Shown: piece after piece, positions 9,901 through 17,746 of the stretch
How positions within the stretch are numbered: the first letter of the stretch is position 1
Layout of the letters: every line of letters begins with the position of its first letter
Source of the DNA: Chitinophaga qingshengii
Lineage (GTDB): Bacteria > Bacteroidota > Bacteroidia > Chitinophagales > Chitinophagaceae
DNA: 64,000 nt
Assembly (NCBI RefSeq): GCF_014529935.1
Contig: NZ_JACVFC010000002.1
Location: 62,001-126,000, forward strand
Direction of reading: 5' to 3'
Notes under the pieces: generated by a model
What the model saw: only the letters and a program-made list of their open reading frames with translations
Database searches by the model: none
Told to the model about the DNA's origin: nothing
Position numbers and translations under genes: made by a program

Positions 9901-12900
9901 GCTAGCTTCGCCGGGCTATTGCCTGCATTAAAGTCAGACCTGATAAAGGCAAGATAACCAGGTGCACTGATGCTGCGCAGCACACAAACACGGTAACCCA
10001 GGTCACTGTTGACGGCAATGTCTACACGGCCATCATTGTCAAAGTCTGCGACTACAACACCGGAAGCCCGGCTATCTACTTCAACGTCAACTACTGGTTC
10101 AAAAGCAATATGACCCTGTGTGCTGATATTTCTGAATACGCAAATTTTTCCTCCTCCATAAACAGAGACTATAATATCCAGCTTACCATCGCCGTCAATA
10201 TCTCCGGTTTGAATGTTCCGGATACTGAACTTATCTTCTTGCAATGTAACCGGTGTCTCGAAGGTGATGTTTTTACCACTGCTGGTGTTTCTGCATACTT
10301 CCACCTGTGTACCTCCTCCTGAGGATATCAGGTCAACCAGACCATCACCGTCAATATCTGCCAATGATACATACAGTATCTCTTTGGGCGCCGGCAGGTC
10401 TATGCGGGGAGAAAAAGAAGCAGCTGTAATGTTGCCTCCATTGCTGAAAGCGGTGCTGAATTGTTTGGTAGAGATAGCGGTGAGCCCGTTCGTGGTGACG
10501 GTAACATACCGGTAGCTGGCGCCTGACGGCACTACTACACTGAGACTATTTGCAGTGGCTGAGGACACGTGGGCTTTAACAGGACCAAAGTACACAACGT
10601 TATTGGATGCCACCGGATCGAAGTGCTGGCCTGTAATAACAACTGTAGCGCCAACAGGAGCGACGAGCGGTGACACATTGGTAATAACCGGCGCCACCAC
10701 GTACCCGAATCCATCTACAGAGGCAATCCCCCTGTTGGTGGTGACGGTTATTTTTCCAGCGTTACCAGTCCCCACCACAGCGGTAATCACTGAATCGGAA
10801 ACTACGGTAAAACTGCTGGCTGCTACCCCTCCCAGCGTAACACCTGTGGCGCCTGTAAAAGAATCTCCTTTGATAGTAACCGTCGCTGCGAAACTTCCTG
10901 TTACAGGATAAAACCGGTTGATGACAGGTATACCGATGAACTTAAATCCGCTGAGGGTAGCAGAACCTCGTGGGGTCGTCAACGTTACATCTCCCGAGAC
11001 AGTATTTCCTACTACAGCTTTGATAGTTGTATCATTCACTACCTGGAATGAAAGCACATTTACGCCTCCCAATGTAATACTGGTAGCAGTATTGATAAAC
11101 GCTCCATGTATAGCGATGGTATCTCCGGCCGCAGCGGCTTTAGGAATAATCCGGTATAAGGAAGGAGGTGGAATAAAAGTAAAACCAGCTATGCTGGCTT
11201 TGTTGGCGGCTAAACCTGTTACAACGATCGTTCCGGACGCACCTTTACCCACAGTAGCCTGTATCTTGTCGTCTGCCAGCACCTGAAATGCGGTAACCGG
11301 AACATCGCCAATGGTGATCTGATTTACAGTAGACAAATAACGACCGGTAATGGTGATGATATCCCCTTCCCCGGCACTGGCCGGATTAAATGCCGACAGC
11401 TCCGGCGGTGGTATATAGATAAAGCCGGTAGCATTACCGGTACCTAACGGACCGGTGACTTGTATACCACCGCTGGTAGTGGCGGGTACTACTGCCGTTA
11501 TTATTGAATCTGACAAAATCTTAAATGAAGTAGCCTCTTTCCCTCCCAGCTGCACACTGGAAACACCTGCGAAACCGCTTCCGCGGAGAGTGATAGTACT
11601 CCCCAGGCTAGCGGTATCCGGCCTGAAACTATCGACCTTAGGCGGTCCCGTAAGATTCTGAACCTGCACAACGTTCACCATATTTTGCCCGAAAGACGCC
11701 AAAATCAGCTCCGGGTGACCATCCCCGTTTATATCGGCAACATTAAGCCCATAACTGAATTCGTTGATCAGGTGTTTTGTCAACGACTGCTGGTCCAGGG
11801 TACCTGCAACTGCTTTATTTTTAAAGACAGCCACCGTCGACGAATTATAATTACCTACACAGATATCCGGTTTTCCGTCTCCATCAATATCTCCTATGGC
11901 TATTGTGTTAGGTCCATCCCCTGACACGTAATCAATCTTGTTTTCAAACGAGGCTGCAGTCAAACCGCCCGGAGTGGCCTTGTTTCGGAAAACCGACACG
12001 GTACCTCCCTTTGTATTGGCCACCACGAGGTCCGGCCGCTGATCGCCATCAATATCGCCCGCAACTACAAACTGCGGCCCGTTACCGGTAGGTATATCTA
12101 TCGGCGCGGAAAAAGCGGGTTGACCGGATGTCGTGATATTTCTAATAATAGAGAGACCGTTAAGCCCCGGAGCAACAGTAATAACATCCTGTTTTCCATC
12201 CCCGTCCAGGTCAGCAACTGCAATGCTTTGTATCAGGTCATTCATACTGCCGGATGAGGTAATCCGATAGGGGCCGGCAAAAGAACCTTGTGTGATAGGG
12301 CCTTTGGTGATTGTATTCATCAGTATGCCCAGTTGCCCGTAACCAATGGCAAAAAGAATATCCGGTCGGCCATCAGCATCAATATCACCAATTTCCACCG
12401 CATAACTGATGTTAAAATAAGATGCCTTTTGTGTAAAGACGATATTACCGATGGTGGAGTTATTTTCAAAAACAACCAGTTTACCACCGTTGATATTGAT
12501 GGCTACCAGGTCCAGCTTTCCATCACCATTCAAATCACTCAGGGCCACATTAACGGTATTATAACGATCACCGGCAGCTATATCTATGTGCGGGGCAAAA
12601 CTATTATCATTAATGCTCCCGTTAACAGCAGTGTTCCGCAATACAGATACGGTACCATCATAATAATTGGCAGAAACAATATCCGGTTTACCATCCCCGT
12701 CCAGGTCTCCTACCGCCATTTTCGACGGACCTCCTCCCGTGGAAAAATAAGTTCCCGGGCCTGGTACCTGCTTAATCAGGGCATTCTCACCGGTTATACC
12801 GGGATATGTTGGTAAAAACGGTTGTGCGGAGTATCCCGTTAAACCAGTGCTGGTGTTCAAAACACTCACCGGCGCATAGGTGGCGCCAGCCGGTACCATT

Positions 12901-13139
12901 ACCGTAAGATTATTGGAACTGGTACTGACAACGGCTGCTTTCACCGCGCCGAAATACACCACATTATCTGTTCCGAAATTATTTCCCTGAAGGGTAACTA
13001 CCTCTCCCGGAGAGGCTGATCGGGGAATAACAGCACTAATGCTTGTTTGAGCTAACACAGGTAAGGTAAACAGTAGGGGCAATAAAGTAAATATATACCT
13101 TAGTTTACTGTGCGCAGATTCCTGGCACGAACGATTCAT
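6903..13139 (-). CDS. Giant surface protein with TIG/IPT and FG-GAP repeats and T9SS sorting domain
   Basis: The 2078-residue protein starts with a signal peptide ending PVLAQ at about residue 31. The layout is: one IPT/TIG domain (32-118); a first FG-GAP/VCBS block (about 120-492) with many DLDGDGKPDIV-type calcium-binding turns; five TIG domains (493-915); a second FG-GAP block (about 918-1270); nine TIG domains (1275-1985); then a C-terminal type IX sorting domain (NISVYPNPAIG ... MGYYTFVWRDG). I count 15 TIG units of about 85 residues with the recurring VVTIxGxxFTGATxVSFGG theme. The two FG-GAP blocks probably form seven-bladed propellers. Role: a large surface or secreted adhesin-like protein, probably calcium dependent; the ligand is unknown. 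The DNA repeats make it prone to recombination and to assembly error. Confidence 0.88.
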   Translation of the reverse strand: MNRSCQESAHSKLRYIFTLLPLLFTLPVLAQTSISAVIPRSASPGEVVTLQGNNFGTDNVVYFGAVKAAVVSTSSNNLTVMVPAGATYAPVSVLNTSTGLTGYSAQPFLPTYPGITGENALIKQVPGPGTYFSTGGGPSKMAVGDLDGDGKPDIVSANYYDGTVSVLRNTAVNGSINDNSFAPHIDIAAGDRYNTVNVALSDLNGDGKLDLVAININGGKLVVFENNSTIGNIVFTQKASYFNISYAVEIGDIDADGRPDILFAIGYGQLGILMNTITKGPITQGSFAGPYRITSSGSMNDLIQSIAVADLDGDGKQDVITVAPGLNGLSIIRNITTSGQPAFSAPIDIPTGNGPQFVVAGDIDGDQRPDLVVANTKGGTVSVFRNKATPGGLTAASFENKIDYVSGDGPNTIAIGDIDGDGKPDICVGNYNSSTVAVFKNKAVAGTLDQQSLTKHLINEFSYGLNVADINGDGHPELILASFGQNMVNVVQVQNLTGPPKVDSFRPDTASLGSTITLRGSGFAGVSSVQLGGKEATSFKILSDSIITAVVPATTSGGIQVTGPLGTGNATGFIYIPPPELSAFNPASAGEGDIITITGRYLSTVNQITIGDVPVTAFQVLADDKIQATVGKGASGTIVVTGLAANKASIAGFTFIPPPSLYRIIPKAAAAGDTIAIHGAFINTATSITLGGVNVLSFQVVNDTTIKAVVGNTVSGDVTLTTPRGSATLSGFKFIGIPVINRFYPVTGSFAATVTIKGDSFTGATGVTLGGVAASSFTVVSDSVITAVVGTGNAGKITVTTNRGIASVDGFGYVVAPVITNVSPLVAPVGATVVITGQHFDPVASNNVVYFGPVKAHVSSATANSLSVVVPSGASYRYVTVTTNGLTAISTKQFSTAFSNGGNITAASFSPRIDLPAPKEILYVSLADIDGDGLVDLISSGGGTQVEVCRNTSSGKNITFETPVTLQEDKFSIRNIQTGDIDGDGKLDIIVSVYGGGKICVFRNISTQGHIAFEPVVDVEVDSRASGVVVADFDNDGRVDIAVNSDLGYRVCVLRSISAPGYLAFIRSDFNAGNSPAKLAVGDLDGDGKPDLVQSNVSSSYLSVLLNKSKPGDIQFAHDITYDAGTWSDGVFVGDVDSDGRPEMLSANRGERTVSIYPNTTTDGKITFGTMMKMTAGERSEGVLMNDLNGDGKPEVVVYNRDGKSISLFENNSSPGNIALAAKVDLISGAMVYDIHSGDINGDGKQDIVMANAGWPVGSNLAVFLNLAGAAQAPVIDSITPGKGTAGTVVTIYGKHFTGATAVSFGSVPATALTVVSDTVMTATVGNGSTGEVVVTTPDGTISYKSFTYLQPVPEVSAFTPAGGIEGTDVTITGTGFTGATTVSFGGVPASVFTVVADTVITARVGKGATGNVVVMTGSGADTLGGFTYLAPSILSFSPAIYTPGQQVTITGINFNGATNVSFGGTPASSFVVVSDAIITAVPGNGTSGVVQVTTPNGIALLDGFIYRPLPAASPRIKAFDPQEGTSGTVVTIRGTGFSNTTSVSFGGTAAASFTILSDSIIHAVVGGGSTGLVRVVNAVGADTMGTFQVIKPPVIFSFNPVTAEQGATITIRGNNLKDVTAVSFGGVAAASWQIVSENEMVAVVGLGESGAVQVSTKGGTTALEGFIFKRPVPAPYIGDFLPKSAQTGISVKIYGNNFTDVTAVSFGDVPAASFQVASDSVINATIGNGATGAVSITTRTGKTAMPGFTFIQSPVMTGFYPAEGKTGTSITIRGHNFANVVQVSFGTSPALNFQVLSDSVITATVGEGASGNVKIVMNDRTLSLPGFVYLPVTPAIGKVWPPSGTEGTNVIIWGDNLGEVTAVYFGNMPATAFHIISDHEINAIVGAGETGPVSLRFKNGAPLSGPIFEYLPPAIFEFSPVEAMEGATVRIRGRGLSGATGVTFGGMPARTFNVMNDSTMIAIVGAGASGLVQVNKKDRQLILNGFTFIQPATPAPEENISVYPNPAIGAIWLEHPVSAGPANVQILDMMGNVVKTLTTGAGESKTQVNLTGLKMGYYTFVWRDGSRVSTKVFLVAQ

Positions 13140-13375
13140 ATTACTTTTTATTGTAAATGTAATATATTTTTATTTACACAATATATTATTATTCAAATAT
13201 TATATTTTATTTCAATTAATATAAACTCAAGGGAGCAGTCGGTAATGTATGTCTGTATAATGTTATTTTTCTTTGATTGTTTATCCCTATAAAATTTTGA
13301 ATCAAAAAATTCTGCAATTTTGGCCCCGATAAACAGACCTTTAATCTGTTCAACTCAATTAAAAAATTTAGACGA
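13140..13375. promoter_or_regulatory. AT-rich divergent leader between the giant gene and the YceI lipoprotein
   Basis: The first 90 bases are almost pure A/T. They contain an inverted repeat TGTAAAT (13152-13158) and ATTTACA (13172-13178) with a 13-nt spacer, about 13 bp upstream of the minus-strand ATG. Close to the plus-strand gene, CAATTTTG at 13315-13322 resembles a -7 box (one mismatch to TAnnTTTG), but no -33 TTG sits at the expected distance. No gene is seen. Confidence 0.35.
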
Positions 13376-14047
13376 ATGAAAAAATTGCTTTTAGCTGCTT
13401 CCGTAATTTCTTTGTTAGCGGCTTGTGGTGGTCCTTCCAGCGATAAGGCTACAACTGAAGAGAAAAAAGACGCAGCAGCAGTTACCGGTGAATCATTTAC
13501 CATTGACACCGCTGCTACTACCGTTAACTGGCGCGCTACCCACAAAGGTGGTATGGCTCCCCGTTTCGGCACTATCCGCACCGATGCAGGTTCCCTTTCT
13601 GTTGAAAACGGCGCCCTGACAGCCGGTAACTTTGAAATCAACCTCACCAGCCTGACAACTGATACCGCTTCCGTAACTGAAGCCGGTAAAAAATCTACTG
13701 ATCTGGATGCTCACCTGAAAAGCCCGGATTTCTTTGATGTGGCCAAATATCCTAAAGCGAAATTTGTGATCACCAAAGTAGCCCCTTACGACAGCCTGCA
13801 ACAAAAAAGCCTGTTACCTGGTGCAACTAACTTAATTAGCGGTAACCTGACACTGAAAGACAGCACCCTGAACATCACCTTCCCGGCTCAGGTAGCTATC
13901 AATGGCAACGAACTGACTGCTACTGCTAAATTCACCATCGACCGCAGTGCATGGGGTATCTCCTACAAAACTGATGGTAGCCCTGAAAACTGGATGATCA
14001 GCAAAGACGTGGAAGTTGGCTTCAACGTGAAAGCGACTAAAAAATAA
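13376..14047 (+). CDS. YceI family lipoprotein
   Basis: A lipoprotein signal (MKKLLLAASVISLLAACGG, lipobox Cys17) is followed by an acidic/Lys linker and a YceI-like lipocalin domain (about 38-220). Family features are FTIDTAATTVNWRATHKGG near the start, SPDFFDVAKYPKAKFVITKV in the middle and WGISYKTDG near the end. YceI proteins bind isoprenoid or other lipophilic molecules in the periplasm; this one would be anchored to a membrane by its lipid. The YceI fold is all beta, in keeping with the Thr/Ser-rich strands here. It is a single gene, closed by a strong terminator. The ATG at 13376 directly starts the lipoprotein signal. Confidence 0.9.
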   Translation: MKKLLLAASVISLLAACGGPSSDKATTEEKKDAAAVTGESFTIDTAATTVNWRATHKGGMAPRFGTIRTDAGSLSVENGALTAGNFEINLTSLTTDTASVTEAGKKSTDLDAHLKSPDFFDVAKYPKAKFVITKVAPYDSLQQKSLLPGATNLISGNLTLKDSTLNITFPAQVAINGNELTATAKFTIDRSAWGISYKTDGSPENWMISKDVEVGFNVKATKK

Positions 14048-14068
14048 TCATCGGTTTTTACAATAAAA

Positions 14069-14102
14069 AGCCCCTGCCTGGTAGTCAGGCAGGGGCTTTT
14101 TT
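14069..14102. terminator. Bidirectional intrinsic terminator
   Basis: A 12-bp perfect stem AGCCCCTGCCTG/CAGGCAGGGGCT (14069-14080 with 14086-14097), loop GTAGT, has AAAAA on the left and TTTTTT on the right. It lies between the convergent YceI (stop 14047) and collagen-like (stop 14118) genes and can end both. Confidence 0.9.
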
Positions 14103-14117
14103 ATAGGCCAGCTATTG

Positions 14118-14717
14118 TTAATCCTTCAACCCCAAATAATCTTTCACCGCCTTATAATTATTCCAATCCACCGCATTCGCTTTCCGTGCCGCAGTGCCAC
14201 CCGGAATAAGTATATACCGGTATTGAAGCACTTTCGCGCCTGCATTATTCAGGTACGTACCCGCGTTAACGTTGGCATCCAGCTGCAGGGACTCCTTGAA
14301 GGCCACATACCGGATGTAAATACCATTACCCTCATTATATGGCAACGGCGCAACAACCGGATCAGCAGCTGTACCCAGGTTAATATACACTTTCACCTCA
14401 CCGGAAGTCAGAAGGCTGACAGACAACTTGGGAGCGCTAATACCAGCATACCAGCCGATCGTGTCAATTCTGCCACCAGCCATATGAACGGTATCAGGCT
14501 TAAAGGGAACATCCAACCAATCAGAGTAAATGACATTAGCCGTACCCGGATCACCTTTGGAACCGCCGGCGCCGGTATCGCCTTTATCACCTTTATCACC
14601 TTTTTGCCCTTGCTGACCGGCAGGACCAGCATCGCCTTTTTTGCTGCAGGAAGTAGTAAATAATACAGCTGTTGCCATTAACAACAGAATAGGGAGGGAA
14701 TACATTAAACGTCTCAT
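14118..14717 (-). CDS. Lipoprotein with collagen-like Gly-X-Y repeats
   Basis: A lipoprotein signal with lipobox FTTSC (Cys24) is directly followed by about 11 Gly-X-Y triplets (residues about 28-60: GDAGPAGQQGQKGDKGDKGD and on), then a beta-rich C-terminal domain of about 140 residues with IYSDWLDVPF near its start. Such proteins, common in Bacteroidota, are thought to form short collagen-like trimer stalks on the cell surface that present the C-terminal domain. The function of that domain is not known to me. The codons of the triplets include tandem copies of GGTGATAAA, which can change in number by slippage. Single gene; shares the terminator at 14069. Confidence 0.85.
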   Translation of the reverse strand: MRRLMYSLPILLLMATAVLFTTSCSKKGDAGPAGQQGQKGDKGDKGDTGAGGSKGDPGTANVIYSDWLDVPFKPDTVHMAGGRIDTIGWYAGISAPKLSVSLLTSGEVKVYINLGTAADPVVAPLPYNEGNGIYIRYVAFKESLQLDANVNAGTYLNNAGAKVLQYRYILIPGGTAARKANAVDWNNYKAVKDYLGLKD

Positions 14718-14841
14718 GGATAATTGAATTTTGGAGGTTTATATTATTAGAAGTTGGCTGAAAACAACTGGAATAGGCATAAGGAAAAAGTATTATTCAA
14801 AATAATACTATGATTAAAGATAATAAAAACCTGACCAAAGT

Positions 14842-15294
14842 CTAAGATTCCGCTTTCACCGCCTCAAACCAGGCATCAAAAACATCTTTGGATGTCTTTG
14901 TCCTGCTGTTGGTAAATTGCAGGCCATAACTGATTTTATTGTCGAGCTTTCCCGTAGCAGGCGCATAAACCAGCTGCATCAGCGTAGGTACGTCCCTGTT
15001 ATCCTGCTGAAAAAGTGCCGTCATCTCTTTGAGGTAACTATTTCCCTGCGTTAATAACCGGAACATGCGCTCAGTGGATATATCACAGGGCTTTTTTAAT
15101 ACTGTATTGACTTTATGCAGCTTTACCAATTGCCCGTTAATACTATAAAAAACGTTGTAGGAACATCCGCCTTCCATGGAAGCATACAGGTAGATGTGAT
15201 CTACCTCCTCACTGTTATGATGTACAAATTCGAAGGCAATTTCCACCATTTTAGCAGTAAGCTCCTGGAAAGCGTTGTCAAATACGTTATTCAT
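14842..15294 (-). CDS. Small cytoplasmic protein of unknown function (150 aa)
   Basis: There is no signal peptide or membrane segment. The composition and the order of elements (an N-terminal helix FQELTAKMVEIAFEFV, then DHIYLYASMEGGCSYNVFYS, NGQLVKLHKV, and a C-terminal YGLQFTN plus helix) recall DUF600/YezG-like and other small immunity-type folds, but the match is only by impression. It stands alone, 124 bp upstream of the collagen-like lipoprotein on the same strand, with no toxin-like gene beside it. The frame is intact and codon usage looks native, so the gene is probably real. Confidence 0.6.
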   Translation of the reverse strand: MNNVFDNAFQELTAKMVEIAFEFVHHNSEEVDHIYLYASMEGGCSYNVFYSINGQLVKLHKVNTVLKKPCDISTERMFRLLTQGNSYLKEMTALFQQDNRDVPTLMQLVYAPATGKLDNKISYGLQFTNSRTKTSKDVFDAWFEAVKAES

Positions 15295-15390
15295 ATTTTC
15301 TATTACTATCGGTTTTAAGTGGGTTTGAATTTAAATAAAACTATGGTTATTCCGCTGCAAAAAGAAACATTACAGCTGGCAAAAGAAAAA

Positions 15391-15415
15391 CAGCTGGAGG
15401 AAGATCCTCCAGCTG
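15391..15415 (-). terminator. Intrinsic terminator of the epoxide hydrolase gene
   Basis: An 11-bp stem CAGCTGGAGGA/TCCTCCAGCTG (15391-15401 with 15405-15415) has a 3-nt loop. On the minus strand it is followed by TTTTTCTTTTGC, 25 bp past the stop at 15441. Confidence 0.8.
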
Positions 15416-15440
15416 CCTGAAAATTTATCCTGGTGTCGGA

Positions 15441-16601
15441 TCAAATCTGAACTTCTGTCGCCCTGGCTGTATATTTTCCGGTTATAATTTCCCCAAAATA
15501 GCGGGCAAGCTCTCCGGCATAAACATCCGGTTGCTCCATGGCTGCAAAATGACCTCCCTTATTCATTTTATTAAAGCTTACGACATTTGCCTTCCTTTCC
15601 GCCCATTCCAATGGGAATTGGGCTTCTTTCGGGAAAAGGGATACTCCTGTCGGTATCTCCACCCTTTTGGAAGATTGTAATCCTCCCATATAGGTCGCGC
15701 GCGCATTTTCGGCATACGTCCTTATCGTTGAATTGATCGATTGGCTTACCCAGTAAATCATGATGTTTGTAATCAATTCATCCTTTGTGAAACAGTTTTC
15801 CGGATTACCGTCGTTATCACTCCAGGCATAAAATTTTTCAATCATCCACGATGCCAGGCCGACCGGGCTATCGTTGAGGCCATAACCGAGGGTTTGCGGT
15901 TTGGTGGACTGGATCATGTTAAACGCCCCTTCCGTAAAGAACCAATGCTGTATTTGCTGTCCGAACGCCTGTTCTGCGGGAGTCATGGTACTCCAGTCCT
16001 CGTGGCCTTCAGGATAACCGACATCCGTCAGATGAATTGCTTTTACATTTTTGGGAAACTGCACCGCGAGCGATTTTGTAATCAAAGTGCCCATATCCCC
16101 GCCTGCGGCAAAATAGGTGGGATAGCCCAATACTTCCGTCATTAGCTTATTAAACAGGACAGCTGTCTTATCGGAATTTAAAGCCGTTTGCTCAGAGAAG
16201 CCAAAACCAGGTATGGAAGGGATGACCAGGTCATAAGCGTGGTCGCTGTCTGATGCCCCGGTCAGCATAGGAATGATCTTGATAAACCGGTAGAAGGAGT
16301 CGGGCCACCCATGGCTCAGGATGAGAGGGGACGTATTTTTTCCACGGCCTTTTACATGAATAAAATGAACGGTGATCCCGTCGATCTCGGCCTTGTATTG
16401 AGGGAATTTGTTGATCTCCGCTTCATGGGTCCTCCAATCGTACGCTGTCTGCCAATAGTCCACCAGTTCTCGTAAATACCCAGGGTTGGTACCGTAATTC
16501 CACCCGGCATTTTCGGGTTCATCGGTCCATCTCGTCTGCTTTAATCTTACTGATAAATCGTTTAATACTTCTTGCGGTACATTGATCTTGAAGGATTTCA
16601 T
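15441..16601 (-). CDS. Epoxide hydrolase family protein (EHN + alpha/beta hydrolase)
   Basis: From the ATG at 16601 the protein has 386 residues. It has the epoxide hydrolase N-terminal (EHN) domain (MKSFKINVPQEVLNDLSVRL ... RWTDEPENAGWNYG) and an alpha/beta-hydrolase domain with the oxyanion motif SHGWPDS and the nucleophile elbow GGDMG (Asp). The His/acid part of the triad is probably in the NKGGHFAAMEQPD segment. The reaction would be hydrolysis of an epoxide to a diol, as in microsomal-type enzymes; the substrate is unknown. The frame extends to 16640, but a -7 box (16627-16634) falls inside that extension and family members start MK-FxINVP, so 16601 is preferred. An AraC regulator lies upstream on the same strand. 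Confidence 0.88.
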   Translation of the reverse strand: MKSFKINVPQEVLNDLSVRLKQTRWTDEPENAGWNYGTNPGYLRELVDYWQTAYDWRTHEAEINKFPQYKAEIDGITVHFIHVKGRGKNTSPLILSHGWPDSFYRFIKIIPMLTGASDSDHAYDLVIPSIPGFGFSEQTALNSDKTAVLFNKLMTEVLGYPTYFAAGGDMGTLITKSLAVQFPKNVKAIHLTDVGYPEGHEDWSTMTPAEQAFGQQIQHWFFTEGAFNMIQSTKPQTLGYGLNDSPVGLASWMIEKFYAWSDNDGNPENCFTKDELITNIMIYWVSQSINSTIRTYAENARATYMGGLQSSKRVEIPTGVSLFPKEAQFPLEWAERKANVVSFNKMNKGGHFAAMEQPDVYAGELARYFGEIITGKYTARATEVQI

Positions 16602-16626
16602 ATGTGTTGTATTTATTTTGTTGAAA

Positions 16627-16634
16627 CAAAGGTA
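16627..16634 (-). promoter_or_regulatory. Probable -7 box of the epoxide hydrolase promoter
   Basis: On the minus strand this reads TACCTTTG, an exact TAnnTTTG and identical to the -7 box of the tRNA-Ser promoter. The triplet 19 nt further upstream is ATG rather than TTG. The box ends 26 nt before the ATG at 16601. Confidence 0.5.
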
Positions 16635-16694
16635 GACCACAGCGACTCTCCCGCATTGTAAAAAATTTACCTGCCAGCCAGTCAGCGATGCGTA

Positions 16695-17543
16695 TCACTC
16701 CGTACCACCGTCATCAGGAATTTGCAGAATCACATCGGGGACCAGCTTATTTGCGTCCAATGCCAATTGTGATCCCAGATATTCCATTGGTTTTAAACCT
16801 GTAAAATGCGAAAAGTCCTTTATAAAATGAGCCTGATCAAAATAACCATACCGGTGAATGATGGCAAACCAATCAATATGGTCTTTATTCCGTTGAATTT
16901 CTGTCACCACCTGGTTTAATCGATGGATCCTTTGCAGGTATTTGGGGGAAAAGCCGGTATATGTTTTAAGCAGATGTATGACATGTTTTTGTGAATAACC
17001 CGATTTTTGTATTAACCAGTCGAGAGGCTTGTCTATATGCTGGTTTATAAATTTCACAATATGATCGCCCATATTCTCCTCAACCGAATACTGTAAAAAA
17101 TAGCGCTCGATGAATGCAACTCTTTCAGCAAAGGAGCTGGCATTGAGCAATTGTTCATGTAACCGCATAAAGGAACTTCCGAAAACTGCTTCTGCTTCAA
17201 TACCTACCTCGTCCAATGCTGCTACAGGGATCCTGGTAAGCGAAAAAAAACCGCCGGCTGTAAAGCGGATCGCCATGATAGTAGAATTCGGATTGTTTTT
17301 GTATACAATGGCCTGTTTCTGCATGCCGGAGATCCAGGCATTCTTTACAGCCTTCTTACTGCCGGTCATTACTTCCAGATAGACAGTATTTACAATATTT
17401 TCATTCAACTCGATCACCAGGTTTACACCGCCCTGCGGTAATTCGCTCAGGTGACGAATCGGTAATGCACCGCTTACGTAAACGATGTGTTGAATAAAGT
17501 TGCATAGCGGATATTTTGGGATATGCTGTTGTACCTGCATCAT
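16695..17543 (-). CDS. AraC family transcriptional regulator
   Basis: The 282-residue protein has an N-terminal sensor-like domain (about 1-150, DUF6597-like, with LPQGGVNLVIEL) and a C-terminal double helix-turn-helix of the AraC type (about 175-265). Its second HTH reads RYGYFDQAHFIKDFSHFTGL followed by KPMEYL, which is diagnostic. It lies just upstream of, and in line with, the epoxide hydrolase gene (94 bp between stop and ATG, including that gene's own -7 box). It is a plausible regulator of that gene. The inducer is unknown. Confidence 0.88.
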   Translation of the reverse strand: MMQVQQHIPKYPLCNFIQHIVYVSGALPIRHLSELPQGGVNLVIELNENIVNTVYLEVMTGSKKAVKNAWISGMQKQAIVYKNNPNSTIMAIRFTAGGFFSLTRIPVAALDEVGIEAEAVFGSSFMRLHEQLLNASSFAERVAFIERYFLQYSVEENMGDHIVKFINQHIDKPLDWLIQKSGYSQKHVIHLLKTYTGFSPKYLQRIHRLNQVVTEIQRNKDHIDWFAIIHRYGYFDQAHFIKDFSHFTGLKPMEYLGSQLALDANKLVPDVILQIPDDGGTE

Positions 17544-17677
17544 TGGTCTAAAGTTACGTTAGAAAAGCCAAATAAACAGTGGAGGAAAGCTAAACTTCTA
17601 TTGATCAGGAAATGGAAAATAATCAAAAAAAGCGGTGAGGAAAAAATGGATACGTATGACTGATATACGAAAAAAAA

Positions 17678-17698
17678 GGAGCTTTTTAACAAAGCTCC
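17678..17698 (-). terminator. Intrinsic terminator of the nitrilase gene
   Basis: An 8-bp stem GGAGCTTT/AAAGCTCC (17678-17685 with 17691-17698) has a 5-nt loop. On the minus strand it is followed by TTTTTTTCGT, 49 bp past the nitrilase stop. Confidence 0.75.
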
Positions 17699-17746
17699 CC
17701 AGGGGTTTAATTTTAAGTAAAAAGCACAATAAATAGAGGGATGCCT

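Noticed and set aside
7092..12815. Many plus-strand frames opposite the giant repeat gene
   Set aside because: They mirror the Thr/Val/Gly-rich repeats in antisense and show repeated low-complexity Pro/Thr/Ala sequence; no start signals or domains.
6903..13139. Regular repeats as a possible CRISPR array
   Set aside because: The repeat units are about 255 bp, diverged and in frame with protein repeats; no short identical repeats with unique spacers.
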